Shown: positions 6,611-13,948 of the stretch, piece after piece
Layout of the letters: each line of letters begins with the position of its first letter
Position numbering within the stretch: the stretch's first letter is position 1
NCBI GenBank assembly: GCA_016934645.1
Contig: JAFGSL010000174.1
Coordinates: 1-19,422 of the forward strand
Reading direction: 5' to 3'
DNA length: 19,422 bases
DNA from: Anaerolineae bacterium
GTDB taxonomy: Bacteria; Chloroflexota; Anaerolineae; B4-G1; SLSP01
Program-made: the position numbers and the translations under genes
Notes under the pieces: generated by a model
What the model was told of the DNA's origin: nothing
Databases searched by the model: none
Seen by the model: the letters and a program-made list of their open reading frames with translations, nothing else

Positions 6611-7843
6611 TCAGGCCACAACGGCACCCACTTCCCCGGAACGGCAACTCGCATCCGTATCATCTGGCTGGGAAAGCAATCTGCGTCGTGTAAAGGATAC
6701 AGTCCAGGCCATAATCAACGCACCGAGTACGCCGACAGACCACGTCCCTGCGTTTTCTAGCAGCAATCCTCCCAGGCCTGGCGATACAATTTGCGCGAGC
6801 GTTTGCAGCGACGACGAGAGTCCAAGCGTCCCGCCGGTCTCTTCCCGGCGCACAACCTTCGTCAGCTGACTGGTTAGCACAGTGTTCAGGACACCGGCTG
6901 CCAGCGCAGTCGGCGCCAGCACGACCAGCAACAGCCAGACGTTGGGCGCAAACGCCCATCCAAGAAGCGCAAGCGCCAGAATGACCGTCCCGGCAAAAAT
7001 CAATTGCCGTTCGCGGAAACGCGCAGTCAGCTTGCCAATGGCGAAGCCCTGGACCAGGACGGATAAAATTCCCACGTAAGTCAATACCAAACTGGTAGCC
7101 TGAACATCCAATGCCAGACGGGTTTTGGCATAAAGCGCGAAATTTGCCTGGAACAAGGTGAATGCCAGGCTGTAGAGTAAGTTGATATGCAGCAACGGTC
7201 CTATGCACGGGCGTTTCAACGCTTCAGCGAGAAGACGGAATGAGAAGCGTGTGCGGGGACTGACGCGCATTTCGGCGCGTCGCTCTTGGGAAAGGGATTC
7301 TGGCAACCAGAGCACAACCGCGATCAGATTGAGCAGCGAGAGGCCTGCTGCAACCAGCGCCGGAACGTTATAGCCGAACTGGCTCAAGACTCCACCCATC
7401 GCTGGGCCGACGATGAACCCCAATCCAAAGGCTGCGCCGATGATGCCCAGACCACGCGCGCGGTTCTTTTCGTCGGTGACGTCGGTAATGTAGGCGCGCG
7501 CTAACGCGATATTGCCGCCGAGTAGGCCATCCAAAATGCGGCTGAGAAAGATGACCGTCAATGAGCGCGCTGTCCCCAACAACAGGAAACTCACCACCGT
7601 CCCCACGATGCTGACGATGAGCAGCGGACGTCGTCCATAGCGGTCGGAAAGTCGCCCGATGGTCGGTGCCGCGATCAACTGACCGAGCGCGTTTACCGTT
7701 CCCAAAAGCCCGACCAGGGTCAACGTCGCGCCGAATGTTTCCGCGTAGTAAGGGAGCAAGGGTAAGATCAAGCTGTACCCGAGCAAATCGATCAGGACAA
7801 AACCAAAGATCAATCCCAAACGTCGTTTGATATCTTTATCCAT
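6611..7843 (-). CDS. MFS transporter, TetA-like drug/metabolite efflux type
   Basis: The 410-residue protein has about 12 transmembrane segments. Loop 2-3 carries the MFS signature GRLSDRYGRRP near residues 63-73. The central region has the GFIVGPAMGGVLSQFG pattern of motif C, which is typical of drug:H+ antiporters. It is therefore most likely a proton-driven exporter, with unknown substrate. AGGAG at 7853-7857, inside the last codons of the photolyase gene, lies 9 nt before the ATG. The start is only 15 nt from the photolyase stop, so the two are co-transcribed. This context suggests a role in the photo-oxidative stress operon rather than housekeeping, but that is inference. Confidence 0.9.
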   Translation of the reverse strand: MDKDIKRRLGLIFGFVLIDLLGYSLILPLLPYYAETFGATLTLVGLLGTVNALGQLIAAPTIGRLSDRYGRRPLLIVSIVGTVVSFLLLGTARSLTVIFLSRILDGLLGGNIALARAYITDVTDEKNRARGLGIIGAAFGLGFIVGPAMGGVLSQFGYNVPALVAAGLSLLNLIAVVLWLPESLSQERRAEMRVSPRTRFSFRLLAEALKRPCIGPLLHINLLYSLAFTLFQANFALYAKTRLALDVQATSLVLTYVGILSVLVQGFAIGKLTARFRERQLIFAGTVILALALLGWAFAPNVWLLLVVLAPTALAAGVLNTVLTSQLTKVVRREETGGTLGLSSSLQTLAQIVSPGLGGLLLENAGTWSVGVLGALIMAWTVSFTRRRLLSQPDDTDASCRSGEVGAVVA

Positions 7844-7858
7844 CGTTGGTATCTCCTA

Positions 7859-9262
7859 CTATATGATTTCACCCTCACGTGCCATTTTGTAAGCCGATAG
7901 CGCCCGCTTGCGCGCCCCGGTATGCTCAACGATGGGCTCGGGGTAATCCTTACCGATAACGCAGCCAGCTTCACGCTGCACGCTATCAGGCATCGTCCAT
8001 GGATGGTGTAGATAGACGAGAGGCACGTGTCCCAATTCCGGGATCCATTGGCGCACGTAGTCGCCATTGGAATCGTACTTTTCGCCCTGCAATAGCGGGT
8101 TAAAAATGCGAAAATAAGGCGCAGCATCCGTGCCGGTTCCCGCACTCCACTGCCAGCCACCGTTGTTCGCTGCCGGATCGCCATCGATGAGGTGCTGCAT
8201 AAAGTGTCGCTCGCCCCAGCGCCAATCGACGAGCAAGTCCTTGGTGAGGAATGATGCGACGATCATCCGCGCGCGGTTGTGCATCCAGCCAGTCGCCAGG
8301 AGTTGGCGCATCCCTGCATCGACGACGGGATAGCCGGTGCGGCCTTCCTGCCAGGCACGGAAGGCGTCTGTATCATTATCCCATTGGATATTCCGTAGAT
8401 TCTCGCGGAAGCTCTCGCGGCGGACATGGGGGAAGTGATAGAGCACGCTCATATAGAATTCGCGCCAGATCAACTCGCCGAGCCAGACGTCCACCCCTGA
8501 TTGTGCGCTGTCACGTGCTTTCAACGCTGCGACGACAGCTTGCCGCGCCGAAAGCATCCCAAAACGCAGATACGGCGAGAGCTCTGATGTCCCTGTCTGC
8601 GCCATCAAATCGCGCCCCGTAGCGTAACCAGCGATCCTCTCTGCGACAAAGTCCTGCAACCGGCGCCGTGCCTCGGCTTCTCCGGGCAGAAATGGGACGC
8701 TCTCCAGCAACCTTGGTGCGTCGGGCAAGGCAGCGCTGCGGATATCCGGCGGAATGGGAATGATCTCCGGCGCAGGAAGCAATTCCCGTGCATCCGGCAG
8801 GGGCAAAGCGCGCCACGCCCGGCTGTAGGGCGTATACACAGCGTAGACGCCGCCATCGCGTTTGCATACGGCCTCCGGTGGGTGGACGGTCAATCCGCCG
8901 ACGAGGTGTAGTGGTACTTTCGCCGCAACCCGCGAGTCGCGGTGACGGGCATACGGGGAGACATCCGCTTCCGCAAAAACGGTCTCGGCCCCGGTTTCCT
9001 GGCGCAGGCGCGCCAATTCTTCATCCGGGCGACCGTGACGTACGATCAGGTAACTGCCTCGCGCGCGTAGATCAGCATCCAGGGTTTGCAGTCCGCTGAG
9101 TAAGAACGCACGCCGTTTGTCGCCGGCATAGTCGGAATTCCACAACGCTGGATCGAGCACAAACACGGGAAGCACATAGTGGCTGTGAGCCAGAGCAGCG
9201 TGCAGGGCCTGGTTATCGCTCAGTCGCAGGTCGCGCCGTATCCACCAAATCGTTGTGTTCAT
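7859..9262 (-). CDS. phr: Deoxyribodipyrimidine photolyase (class I CPD type)
   Basis: With ATG at 9262 the protein has 467 residues, typical of class I photolyases; an in-frame ATG at 9268 and a TTG at 9286 are alternatives. MNTTIWWIRRDLRLSDN starts the N-terminal antenna domain (about 1-165). The FAD domain contains GRDLMAQTGTSELSPYLRFGML, LIWREFY, TGYPVVDAGMRQL and NNGGWQWSAGTGTDAAPYFRIFNP, which hold FAD contacts and the terminal electron-transfer tryptophan. The enzyme uses blue light to split cyclobutane pyrimidine dimers. The antenna chromophore (folate or deazaflavin) cannot be decided here. No clear Shine-Dalgarno sequence precedes any start. A palindromic repeat lies just upstream, and the gene sits in the operon facing a B12 photoreceptor-type regulator. 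Confidence 0.95.
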   Translation of the reverse strand: MNTTIWWIRRDLRLSDNQALHAALAHSHYVLPVFVLDPALWNSDYAGDKRRAFLLSGLQTLDADLRARGSYLIVRHGRPDEELARLRQETGAETVFAEADVSPYARHRDSRVAAKVPLHLVGGLTVHPPEAVCKRDGGVYAVYTPYSRAWRALPLPDARELLPAPEIIPIPPDIRSAALPDAPRLLESVPFLPGEAEARRRLQDFVAERIAGYATGRDLMAQTGTSELSPYLRFGMLSARQAVVAALKARDSAQSGVDVWLGELIWREFYMSVLYHFPHVRRESFRENLRNIQWDNDTDAFRAWQEGRTGYPVVDAGMRQLLATGWMHNRARMIVASFLTKDLLVDWRWGERHFMQHLIDGDPAANNGGWQWSAGTGTDAAPYFRIFNPLLQGEKYDSNGDYVRQWIPELGHVPLVYLHHPWTMPDSVQREAGCVIGKDYPEPIVEHTGARKRALSAYKMAREGEII

Positions 9263-9276
9263 AGGCATACAAATGT

Positions 9277-9330
9277 GTAGTGGCAACTTTAGTCGCTTCC
9301 GCGCGAGAAAACGACTGAAGTCGCCACTAC
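9277..9330. repeat. REP-like palindromic repeat, copy 1 (between AKR and photolyase)
   Basis: GTAGTGGCAACTTTAGTCG at 9277-9295 pairs with CGACTGAAGTCGCCACTAC at 9312-9330 over all 19 positions except two, which can pair as G-T/G-U. The loop has 16 nt. The right end overlaps the stop codon of the aldo/keto reductase gene by 4 bases. It resembles copy 2 at 19359-19412 in its GTAGT...ACTTTAGT core. It may stabilise or attenuate the operon mRNA ahead of the photolyase gene. Confidence 0.8.
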
Positions 9331-10277
9331 GCTTTGACTGCCAGACTTAATTCGTCCAGCGCGGCAACTTCGTCATCCGTAAGCCGCCAGCCGAGAGCGC
9401 CTGCATTTGAGAGTACTTGGCGAGTGTTCTTTGCACCGGGGATCGGGACTGCCCCCTTACAGATCGTCCAGTTAAGAGCGACCTGAGCGGGGCTTTTGCC
9501 ACCGTGAGCCTCGCCAAAGTCGCGCAGCATCTCAATCAGCGGCTGCACTTTTTGGAGATACTCGCGGTTGTATGTGTTTCTGCGCGGGCCGGGTGGCGGA
9601 TTGTCGGGCGTATATTTGCCGGTGAGGATACCCTTCTGCAACGGACTGTAGGCAATCAACGTCACATTGAGATCCTTGCAGAGTTGCGCCACACCATTGA
9701 ACTCTGGATCGCGGCGGAGCAGGCTGTAGAAGACCTGGTTGGAGGCCAGGGGAATACCACGTTTGGCGAGTGCGGTATGCGCGCGGCCCATCTGCTTCAT
9801 ATCGTAGTTGGAGACGCCGACGGCGCGTATCAGCTCCGCTTCTACAGCGTCGGCCATCGCGTCCATCCACGTCTCGATCGGCACGGGCGGAAGAGGAAAA
9901 TGCATCTGGTAAAGGTCCACGCGTGCCATCCCCAGACGCTTGAGGCTGTTGCGCAGTTCCCGGCGAAGAGCGTTTTTCGTCAGCCAAAAGGGAAACGGCA
10001 TAAACTTGGTCGCTACCACGACGGGTTGTTCGGTTTCGCGGATAAACCCACCGAGTAACCGCTCCGAACGTCCCAGTCCGTAGACCTCCGCCGTGTCGAA
10101 GAAATTGATCCCGGCTGCTACCGTCGCATCGAAGGCAGCTTGAATGTCGGCATCGTTGTAACTTTTGCCGTATCCCCACATCACCGAATCGCCCCAGGCC
10201 CACGTACCGATGCCCATCGGGGATATGTCGATGTCGGTATTGCCCAGTTTCACCCGCTCTACTGTTTGTTGTGTCAT
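9327..10277 (-). CDS. Aldo/keto reductase
   Basis: The 316-residue protein is a (beta/alpha)8 NADPH-dependent oxidoreductase. The catalytic tetrad is complete: D61 and Y66 in FFDTAEVYGLGRSE, K91 in VVATKFM, and H126 in LYQMHFP. The C-terminal cofactor site is seen in AVPIPGAKNTRQV. It looks closest to the plant-type chloroplast/bacterial AKRs, whose substrates are usually reactive aldehydes or quinones; the true substrate is unknown. GGAGG at 10282-10286 lies 4 nt before the ATG. It follows the Rieske gene after 63 nt, which hold a 12-bp tandem duplication. In a photolyase operon it may clear aldehydes made by lipid oxidation, which is inference. Confidence 0.93.
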   Translation of the reverse strand: MTQQTVERVKLGNTDIDISPMGIGTWAWGDSVMWGYGKSYNDADIQAAFDATVAAGINFFDTAEVYGLGRSERLLGGFIRETEQPVVVATKFMPFPFWLTKNALRRELRNSLKRLGMARVDLYQMHFPLPPVPIETWMDAMADAVEAELIRAVGVSNYDMKQMGRAHTALAKRGIPLASNQVFYSLLRRDPEFNGVAQLCKDLNVTLIAYSPLQKGILTGKYTPDNPPPGPRRNTYNREYLQKVQPLIEMLRDFGEAHGGKSPAQVALNWTICKGAVPIPGAKNTRQVLSNAGALGWRLTDDEVAALDELSLAVKA

Positions 10278-10299
10278 TTGTCCTCCGGGAATAGTCTTA

Positions 10300-10323
10300 T
10301 CGTCGTTAGTCTCGTCGTTAGTC
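10300..10323. repeat. 12-bp tandem duplication
   Basis: TCGTCGTTAGTC occurs twice in direct succession at 10300-10311 and 10312-10323, between the aldo/keto reductase and Rieske genes. It is short and probably a slippage product. Confidence 0.7.
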
Positions 10324-10340
10324 AGATTGTCGAGTAGTCA

Positions 10341-10709
10341 TCAGTCTAGGTCGATCCAGATGCTGCCTTCGGCGATGCGGGCTGGGAAAACACGCAAGGC
10401 CTTTTCACGGGAAACCGCCCCCAACATTTTTCCGACGACGGGAGGCCAGGGTGACCAGGCCTTCACATCGCCGGTGTGGAGGTCGAAGGCGCTGTGATGG
10501 AAGGGACAGACGATGGCTAAACTGGTTCCAGTTTCGTCTTCGGTGACTGTACCGCCTTTGAGAGGTAATCGCATATGCGGGCATGCGCTGAGCATCGCGT
10601 AGACTTTACCATTTTCGTGAATGAGCAGGATGGAATGATCCTGCACTTTAACCACCTGGCGTGTTCCTTCAGGCAGTTCTGTTTCGGGCAAAACTTTGAT
10701 CCAGTTCAT
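10341..10709 (-). CDS. Rieske [2Fe-2S] ferredoxin-like protein
   Basis: ATG at 10709 is chosen because GGAGG at 10715-10719 precedes it; the open frame extends to 11015 but that part overlaps the epimerase gene. The product has 122 residues. The cluster ligands are C43 and H45 (CPHMRL) and C68 and H71 (CPFHHSAF), so the CxH...CxxH pattern is complete. There is no signal peptide or membrane segment, so this is a soluble cytoplasmic Rieske ferredoxin of the NirD/BphA3 type. Its job is probably to pass single electrons to a partner enzyme. No oxygenase alpha subunit is nearby. The neighbours are an epimerase, an SDR, an AKR and a His-rich membrane protein, any of which could be a partner. Confidence 0.93.
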   Translation of the reverse strand: MNWIKVLPETELPEGTRQVVKVQDHSILLIHENGKVYAMLSACPHMRLPLKGGTVTEDETGTSLAIVCPFHHSAFDLHTGDVKAWSPWPPVVGKMLGAVSREKALRVFPARIAEGSIWIDLD

Positions 10710-10743
10710 AAGCACCTCCGGTTGGGAAAAATCCTTGGAAAGT

Positions 10744-11673
10744 TTACTCGTTAAAACGTTTGTTACTTCTGAAAATATCGGATAGGGCAGCATCGAGCGT
10801 AGGAAAGTGGAACGCAAATCCCATCTGCTGCAATTTGATCGGGAGAGCGTGTTGTCCACTGAGGAGTATAGTCGCCATCTCTCCGAAAAGCAACCGCAGC
10901 GCAAATCCCGGCACCGGTAGCCACGCAGGACGATGCATAGCGCGCCCCAGCGCGCGGCTGAATTCGGCGTTGGTCTGCATTTGCGGCGCGGTGAGGTTGA
11001 ACGGACCGTGCGCATCTTCGCGGTCGATCAGAAAGCGAATTGCCGCCACCTCATCAACCAGGTGAATCCACGGGAAAGCTTGTTGTCCGTTACCTACCGG
11101 CCCGCCACCAAAAAAACGAAACGGCAAGGCCATTTTGGGCAATGCGCCGCCTTCCCGTGTCAATACGATGCCGGTGCGAAGGAGAACGTGTCGCACACCA
11201 GCTTTTTCGACTGGACGTGTGGTGGCTTCCCAATCAACGGCAACCCGTGAGAACCAATCCGTTCCAGGCAGAGATGCCTCGCCGAGTGCCTCTTCACCGC
11301 GCGGTCCATAATATCCTACCGCCGAAGCCTGGAGAAATGCGCGTGGCTTATGTTTCGCAGCGTTGACCGCATCCACGAGGGCCTGCCCGGCCTTGATCCG
11401 GCTTTGCCTGATGCGCATCTTGCGTTCTGCCGTCCATCGCCCGGCAGAGATATTCTCCCCTGCCAGGTTGACGATCACATCAATGGCGTTGATCAGGGGC
11501 CCCCATCCGGCGACACTACGTGTGTCCCACGGTCGTACTTCAACGCCGGACGGCAGTACGGGGGCGCGCGCCGGGTTTCGACTAAGCACGATTACCTCAT
11601 GGCCATCACGGGCTAAATCGGCTACCAGCGCCCGGCCAATCAATCCGGTTCCTCCAACTACAAGCACACGCAT
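10744..11673 (-). CDS. TIGR01777 family NAD-dependent epimerase (YfcH/SDR39U1-like)
   Basis: The 309-residue protein starts with the Rossmann motif GGTGLIG at residues 7-13. It has the family elements LAGENISAGRW, ASAVGYYGPRGEE and GPFNLTAPQ. It ends in a DUF1731-like C-terminal part (VPGFALRLLFGEMATILLSGQ). These are atypical extended SDR proteins of unknown substrate, conserved from bacteria to animals. AGAGGA about 6 nt before the ATG serves as binding site. It follows the SDR gene after 22 nt. I recall TIGR01777 proteins in light- or singlet-oxygen-regulated clusters with photolyase in other bacteria, which fits this operon. Confidence 0.93.
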   Translation of the reverse strand: MRVLVVGGTGLIGRALVADLARDGHEVIVLSRNPARAPVLPSGVEVRPWDTRSVAGWGPLINAIDVIVNLAGENISAGRWTAERKMRIRQSRIKAGQALVDAVNAAKHKPRAFLQASAVGYYGPRGEEALGEASLPGTDWFSRVAVDWEATTRPVEKAGVRHVLLRTGIVLTREGGALPKMALPFRFFGGGPVGNGQQAFPWIHLVDEVAAIRFLIDREDAHGPFNLTAPQMQTNAEFSRALGRAMHRPAWLPVPGFALRLLFGEMATILLSGQHALPIKLQQMGFAFHFPTLDAALSDIFRSNKRFNE

Positions 11674-11695
11674 TGTGATTGTCCTCTCGGTGTTT

Positions 11696-12556
11696 TCACT
11701 CTTGCGAGAGTGAAGCCGGGATTGTGCGAATGTTCAGGTCGAGGGGCGGGGCGGGACGTCCCAACAGGCGCCGCACCATTTCTTTCAGCGCCCCACCAAG
11801 CATGGAGAATATGGTCGATTGCTCGACGACCAGGCCGGTTTTCCTGTCTGTCGCGTGACTGCCGAGCCACACGACTTTCTCGGCAGGAACTTCAGGCGGC
11901 TTGCCGAACATCCGAATGACGGTATCAAATGACGCCAACCGTCCCTCGTAGCCTTCGACAGCATCAACCTGGGTGAGCAACTCGGTGACCATCATCCCGG
12001 GATTGAAGGCGTAGACACCTACACCGCTCTCTTTGTATTCCTGCGCCAGAATGGAGGTGAAGTTCTTCATCCACCCTTTGCTGGACGTGTAGGCGTTCTG
12101 CATTGGCATCGGGCGGCGCGATCCTGCGCCGAGAATGTTGATGAGTTTTCCCGCGTGACGCGGCAGGAAGTGCTGCATGGCAACCCAGGAGCCGTGATAC
12201 GTGCCCCTGATGTTGGTCTGCAGCACGGTGGTGAACATCTGCGGGGCAATATGCGCCGTAGCGCCGTAAGGCCCGGCGATGCCGGCGTTGTTGATCCAGA
12301 TGTCGAGCTGGCCAAAGGTGTCCAGCGCGTGCTTCTTGAGGGCCTGGACTTGGGCGAGATCTCCGACATCACATGGAATGCCAGCAACACGCCCATCGTT
12401 CGACTGCAGTTGCGTGACCGCTTGCGTGACCGCATCGGCCGATCGCGAGGCCACAACGATGGCTGCCCCCTCGCGGATGTAGGCCCGTGCAATCGCCAAA
12501 CCCAGACCACGCGTTCCCCCGGTAATGACAGCAACTTTTCCATCCAATGTGCCCAT
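11696..12556 (-). CDS. Short-chain dehydrogenase/reductase with altered active site
   Basis: The 286-residue protein has a classical SDR fold. TGGTRGLG at 12-19 binds NAD(P), NNAG is at 89-92, and Y156-x-x-x-K160 is in NAYTSSK. The catalytic serine normally 13 residues before the Tyr is glycine here (G143, in INILGAGSRR). S146 is nearby and could substitute. I recall a subfamily with similar NILG/NLLG sequences, so this may be a family trait rather than a defect. The C-terminus (about 240-286) extends beyond a typical SDR and is proline-rich. Its ATG overlaps the stop codon of the upstream membrane-protein gene as TAATG, so translation is coupled. The substrate is unknown. Confidence 0.9.
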   Translation of the reverse strand: MGTLDGKVAVITGGTRGLGLAIARAYIREGAAIVVASRSADAVTQAVTQLQSNDGRVAGIPCDVGDLAQVQALKKHALDTFGQLDIWINNAGIAGPYGATAHIAPQMFTTVLQTNIRGTYHGSWVAMQHFLPRHAGKLINILGAGSRRPMPMQNAYTSSKGWMKNFTSILAQEYKESGVGVYAFNPGMMVTELLTQVDAVEGYEGRLASFDTVIRMFGKPPEVPAEKVVWLGSHATDRKTGLVVEQSTIFSMLGGALKEMVRRLLGRPAPPLDLNIRTIPASLSQE

Positions 12557-13587
12557 TACGCTGTTGCTCCTTCTGCTTCCTGAACAATCGGTTTCCGTTT
12601 GAAGATACGGAGGACGAGGGTGATTAATCCCGCTAAGAGCAAAGCTGCGAGGTATTCGATAATCGGGATGCGCACAATTTCATTGATGCGTACCCACCCC
12701 AGTCCGCTATAGGTGAGGATGACGCCACCCACATAAGCGGCCAAAATCACCCACTTCGACCAGTTTGGTAAACGCAGCCCGTGCATCTGCGTGATGACGA
12801 ACATCCCGCCGAAGCCGAAGAAGAACATTGGCCAGAGGCCATTGCCCTGCATCACCGCGACCAATGTGCCGTGGAAGAGCACCATCACTTCCTGTACCAT
12901 CATCCACCAGCGATTGATGTGTAGCCGGGTGTAGAACAGGCTCCCCTGTAACAACAATAGGAACATGTAGAAAAAACCTACCAGGTGCCCAAGCGTTGAT
13001 TCGGCCGGGTGGTACCAGAACGTATACACTGTCGCCCAGGCGAAGACGTAGCCGTGGTATTTTCGCACAAAGCTGGTCGCGTCTTTGGAGATGGGACCGC
13101 GCTTTCCCCAGAACAACCCACGACGCCGGTTCTCCATAATTAAAATCATCACCAGCATCAAGATGACGGATCCTTGAGAACTCCAAATGGAAACGTCTTG
13201 CGCGAGGCCATCGTACCAGATATGAGTTTGGATAAAGTGCAGGACGATGAAGAATGCGTTGACCCCCAGAGCGATCCAGTTTACCTTGTGCAAACCACCC
13301 GTGTACCGTTTCACGCGCGTCTGAGCATAGTAGATCAGTCCCCACATCGCCAGTTGATGGGCGACGTAAAAGCCCCAGGCCGTCAGGCGCGTCCACAGAG
13401 TCGGATTCGGCAGCTTCCAGTAGTACCATGACGCTCCTTGATCAGGCAAGAATCCACTTCGATCGAGCCACTGTCCGGCCCACCAGATCAGTGCAGTAAA
13501 AGCTAGACTGAAAAGAATGCCGCTCCACAATACCCGTTTTGCCGCTGAGGTTATTCCTGAAGTTGTATGCTGTCTTTGTATCTCCAT
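12556..13587 (-). CDS. Unidentified His/Trp-rich multi-pass membrane protein, first gene of operon
   Basis: ATG at 13587 is preferred over upstream in-frame starts because GAGG at 13597-13600 lies 9 nt before it, giving 343 residues. I do not recognise the family. Nine or ten hydrophobic segments can be drawn, roughly at 18-37, 70-88, 104-121, 136-151, 179-192, 201-220, 230-247, 250-267, 277-294 and 310-328. Many histidines lie in or next to membrane segments: H77, H117, H122, H178, H193, H201, H223, H239 and H269. Tryptophan is unusually frequent. This could allow heme, metal or carotenoid/quinone binding, but no standard motif proves it. It is the promoter-proximal gene facing the B12-type regulator, and its stop overlaps the SDR start, so it is probably the key target of that regulator. 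Confidence 0.8.
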   Translation of the reverse strand: MEIQRQHTTSGITSAAKRVLWSGILFSLAFTALIWWAGQWLDRSGFLPDQGASWYYWKLPNPTLWTRLTAWGFYVAHQLAMWGLIYYAQTRVKRYTGGLHKVNWIALGVNAFFIVLHFIQTHIWYDGLAQDVSIWSSQGSVILMLVMILIMENRRRGLFWGKRGPISKDATSFVRKYHGYVFAWATVYTFWYHPAESTLGHLVGFFYMFLLLLQGSLFYTRLHINRWWMMVQEVMVLFHGTLVAVMQGNGLWPMFFFGFGGMFVITQMHGLRLPNWSKWVILAAYVGGVILTYSGLGWVRINEIVRIPIIEYLAALLLAGLITLVLRIFKRKPIVQEAEGATA

Positions 13588-13623
13588 AGTTATCATCCTC
13601 GTTTTATCTTTATTTTCTAAAAA

Positions 13624-13651
13624 ATCATAGCACAAAAGACAATTTTGTCAA
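13624..13651 (-). promoter_or_regulatory. Promoter of the membrane protein-SDR-epimerase-Rieske-AKR-phr operon
   Basis: On the minus strand TTGACA (13651-13646) and TATGAT (13629-13624) are separated by 16 bp, a near-perfect housekeeping promoter. The expected start of transcription is near 13617, leaving a leader of about 30 nt. The -35 box forms one half of the palindrome at 13646-13661, so a repressor bound there would block RNA polymerase. Confidence 0.7.
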
Positions 13652-13661
13652 TATATTGACA
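13646..13661. promoter_or_regulatory. Perfect 16-bp palindrome, candidate operator
   Basis: TGTCAATATATTGACA is its own reverse complement. It covers the -35 box of the minus-strand operon promoter and contains a second TTGACA in the plus direction. Position and symmetry fit an operator for the adjacent MerR/B12 regulator. A TGTACA at 13671-13676 lies 10 bp further on and may be an additional half-site. Binding is inferred, not shown. Confidence 0.55.
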
Positions 13662-13681
13662 TTGATTTTCTGTACACATAT

Positions 13682-13709
13682 TTGACAAAACGGCGTTTTG
13701 TGATAGGAT
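13682..13709 (+). promoter_or_regulatory. Candidate promoter of the MerR/B12 regulator with overlapping inverted repeat
   Basis: TTGACA at 13682-13687 and TAGGAT at 13704-13709 are 16 bp apart, and TG at 13701-13702 gives an extended -10. An inverted repeat, ACAAAAC at 13685-13691 with GTTTTGT at 13695-13701, fills the spacer, as expected for an autoregulatory site. The remaining leader to the start codon (about 230 nt) holds no gene, only the G-run and hairpins described separately. Confidence 0.45.
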
Positions 13710-13737
13710 ATACTTATTCCTGCTGGCTCAAGAATTT

Positions 13738-13834
13738 CGACCTAAAGGTCGGGGGGGGGGAGATATAAGGGGGATTTTTGTGCGGGACTTTGTCCCGCAC
13801 AAAAATCCCCCTTAAAAAAGCTGCTTTAGCGGCA
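13738..13834. repeat. Cluster of hairpins and G10 run in the regulator's leader, with perfect 23-bp inverted repeat
   Basis: CGACC-TAAA-GGTCG at 13738-13751 is followed by ten consecutive G at 13751-13760. A perfect 23-bp inverted repeat has arms 13766-13788 and 13792-13814 around a TTT loop, with GTGCGGGAC-TTT-GTCCCGCAC at its centre. A further small hairpin GCTGC-TTTA-GCGGC lies at 13820-13833. No T-run follows the long stem on the plus strand, where AAAAAA follows, or on the minus strand, so it is not an intrinsic terminator. It lies between the regulator's promoter and its start codon and would form in the leader RNA. Confidence 0.85.
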
Positions 13835-13948
13835 GAATTACACGCAAATGCCCCTTGGTTCTCCATAATGAGAAGATCCTGTAATCAGATTATAGCAGGA
13901 AGCGCAATCGTACTATCTATGAAGTCAGTTGGGGTACAAGGAGTAACG

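Noticed and set aside
10710..11015. N-terminal extension of the Rieske protein
   Set aside because: It overlaps the epimerase gene; a strong GGAGG precedes the internal ATG at 10709.
13751..13760. G10 run as a sequencing or assembly error
   Set aside because: It cannot be excluded, but it lies in non-coding DNA and changes no gene call, so it is reported only as part of the leader structure.
13766..13814. Intrinsic terminator
   Set aside because: The stem is followed by A residues on the plus strand and by no T-run on the minus strand, and it lies upstream of the regulator's start codon.
13766..13814. Terminal inverted repeat or full insertion sequence
   Set aside because: The arms are only 3 nt apart and no transposase gene or target duplication is seen.
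13778..13948. 57-residue N-terminal extension of the MerR/B12 regulator
   Set aside because: It would translate the hairpin region and lacks a binding site; the ATG at 13949 has AAGGAG and begins right before the HTH domain.
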